Assembly: GCA_034509495.1 (NCBI GenBank)
Contig: CM067521.1
Coordinates: 18,969,039-19,033,038 of the forward strand
Reading direction: 5' to 3'
DNA: 64,000 nt
From: Acestrorhynchus altus
Taxonomy: Eukaryota > Chordata > Actinopteri > Characiformes > Acestrorhynchidae
The position numbers and the translations under genes were made by a program. The notes under the pieces are model-generated. The model made no database searches. It had not been told where the DNA came from and saw nothing but the letters and a program-made list of their open reading frames with translations. How positions within the stretch are numbered: position 1 is the first letter of the stretch; every line of letters begins with the position of its first letter. Positions 62,366 to 64,000 of the stretch are shown here, one piece after another.

Positions 62366-63596
62366 CACATTGAATTGAAAGTTTCTTTTTTTTCTTTTTT
62401 TTAAGTAACCAGATGATTACACATACGCAGACGCTTACATAAACATGCTCTCTATACGTCACTGTCCAGTGAAACAAAATGGCAAAAATGTTCTTAACTT
62501 TGAAGTTAAAATGTAAAATAAGAGTAATTAACAATCATTTTCTATTTCTATTGGTCTGTTCATCCAGAATTATTTACACAGTGTACAGAGTAGCTACAGA
62601 GTTCAAACTGTGAAGAAACCTAAAAACGAAAATGGACAAAAAAACTGAGATGCGTGATTTTCATTGGACAGCAGCGATGTGTTGCTCAAACATGGGTATC
62701 AATCTGACTTTTTGCTTGTCCTGCAGATTGATTCTAGACTAGATTTAAGCTCAAGGCATTAATTCCATGTATGTTAGACCAGAGTTATTTTCTTGCCACA
62801 GCTCTATAGAGATGAAAGCATTGTTTTTCTCTCACCACTCCAGGTTCAACACCTTGCTAATTAGCTGATGAGTTTAATAAAGTGCTTAATGAGGCAAAAT
62901 GCTTCCTTCCACTGGCCAGGAAGTTCTCAGCTTAACACTACTGCTTTAGATCACAACACCTTTAATGCTAACAAACAAATGACTACAATTGTGTTTGCGT
63001 CAGTGGGTTCCCCCCAGGCAGTACAATTTCCCCCATCCCAACCCAACTCTCAACACATGGGAATGGAACAACAACACTGACCATGTAGGGGGTCCTGAGG
63101 AAAAGACTGAGATCCACTGCCATAATAATGTGTAAATCAGTGCCATATTCCGTGTTGTAAAATTCCAGTTTCATTTCCACTGGTCCCTTTATGGTGTTTG
63201 TTTCGCTGTAGTCATTCTTTTGGCAGAACCAGTTCACATTTTACCCCTAAATTCTGCCATAATCTTGGTTTGTTTTAAAGAACCAAGATTTAACAGCTCA
63301 CAGTTTTGATTGATTTACATTATATTGGAATTTTTGTGATGAAGTGATGATCAAGTCCCCACAAAGTGGTTTTCAGATGGTCAACAAGGGGTTTTTATTT
63401 AGCATAAAAAATGTATTCAGTCTTTTTATAAAAGCATCCAAAAACACATTTTGGAGCATTTTCAAAAATGTGTAAATCTGCATCAACATGCAAGCTACTA
63501 GTGTCCTGCACTGCACAAATATGTGCTGTTTATTATAGCTTTGAAATGTTTAATTGTACTACAAAATATGGAAAAAAATCAAAATGATTCTTAAAA

Positions 63597-63795
63597 TACT
63601 ACTACTGCTATTACTACTACTACTACTGCTACTTTCACTATTATCACTATTACTACTATTAACTATTAGAATAATTGTAATACTAGTATAAGTATTACAA
63701 CAATTACTAGTCTAACGCAAGAAGAAGAAGAATAGAATTATTATTGTTGTTGTTATTATTATTATTATTAGTAGTAGTAGTATTATTATAATAAT

Positions 63796-63847
<52 letters not shown>
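63597..63847. repeat. TAC/TAT/TAG trinucleotide tract
   Basis: About 250 bp of imperfect trinucleotide repeats: actact..., then ttatta..., then at least 20 gta/tag units (63769-63847). The two flanks (act and agt) are mutually complementary and could form a hairpin. Confidence 0.9.
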
Positions 63848-64000
63848 CTTGGCATTGTAAAAAAAATACAGCCCACCTGATTGAGTAAATGCCATTTGCA
63901 TGATTATAAAAGCTGTTCATTCAAACAGTTCAGTCAGTCAGATGGTTCTCAGCACAGGCACAACAGCATTTTGAAAGACTCTTCAGCTTCTCTCTCACTC

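Larger units (their letters stand above)
61779..64000 (+). other. flnb: flnb intron 42, 5' portion
   Basis: At least 2.2 kb without any filamin exon. It holds a worn DNA-transposon scrap (about 62273-62365) and a large trinucleotide tract (63597-63847). The remaining exons (repeat 23, hinge 2, repeat 24, stop codon, 3' UTR) must lie beyond 64000. Confidence 0.8.

Overview
This window is intron-rich vertebrate DNA dominated by one gene: about 80% of the coding sequence of a filamin, read on the + strand. It fits a ray-finned (teleost) fish. Exons are short and separated by AT-rich introns. The introns carry microsatellites, tRNA-derived SINEs, Tc1/mariner and hAT-like MITEs and a dead Tc1 transposase of kinds common in fish. 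The species cannot be fixed from this sequence; the SINE types are compatible with an otophysan fish, but that is only an impression.

The gene is best called flnb (filamin B). I could place 41 consecutive coding exons (19520-61778) by matching splice sites and reading phase; all 40 junctions stay in frame and use GT-AG. If a single exon encodes most of CH1 upstream, they are exons 2-42. Together they give 6,924 coding nucleotides, about 2,308 residues: the end of CH1, all of CH2, Ig-like repeats 1-22, hinge 1, and the first residues of repeat 23. Wording such as DQNDGSCDVKYWP (repeat 4), FREATTDFTVDARALT (repeat 11) and RPFDMVIPFAFRKGEIT (repeat 16) is closer to filamin B than A. Filamin C is excluded because its large repeat-20 insertion is absent. 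Exon 1 (N-terminus and most of CH1) and the last exons (rest of repeat 23, hinge 2, dimerisation repeat 24) lie outside the window.

Layout: 1-19519 is the 3' part of a long first intron with repeats only (Tc1 fossil at 17.6-18.4 kb, LINE remnant just before exon 2). 19520-21880 encodes the actin-binding domain. 25433-34750 encodes repeats 1-5. 36824-39748 is a dense block for repeats 6-10. 40893-46711 encodes repeats 11-15. 47568-47663 is a glutamine-rich hinge-1 cassette. 48801-61778 encodes repeats 16-22 and the start of 23. 61779-64000 is intron.

Points that go beyond an ordinary filamin annotation: (1) exon 13 reads straight through its donor for 76 codons of coding-looking sequence to a stop, with a good poly(A) signal 1.4 kb on, so a short ABD plus repeats 1-5 isoform with a unique tail is possible; an internal in-frame donor gives a second possibility. 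(2) The hinge-1 exon has a weak donor and is flanked by QKI-like and RBFOX-like motifs. (3) Exon 37 is exactly 123 nt/41 codons and matches the var-1 cassette of human filamins. (4) Intron 32 carries a roughly 500-bp foldback structure. I found no second host gene, RNA gene or new molecular system that I can support.
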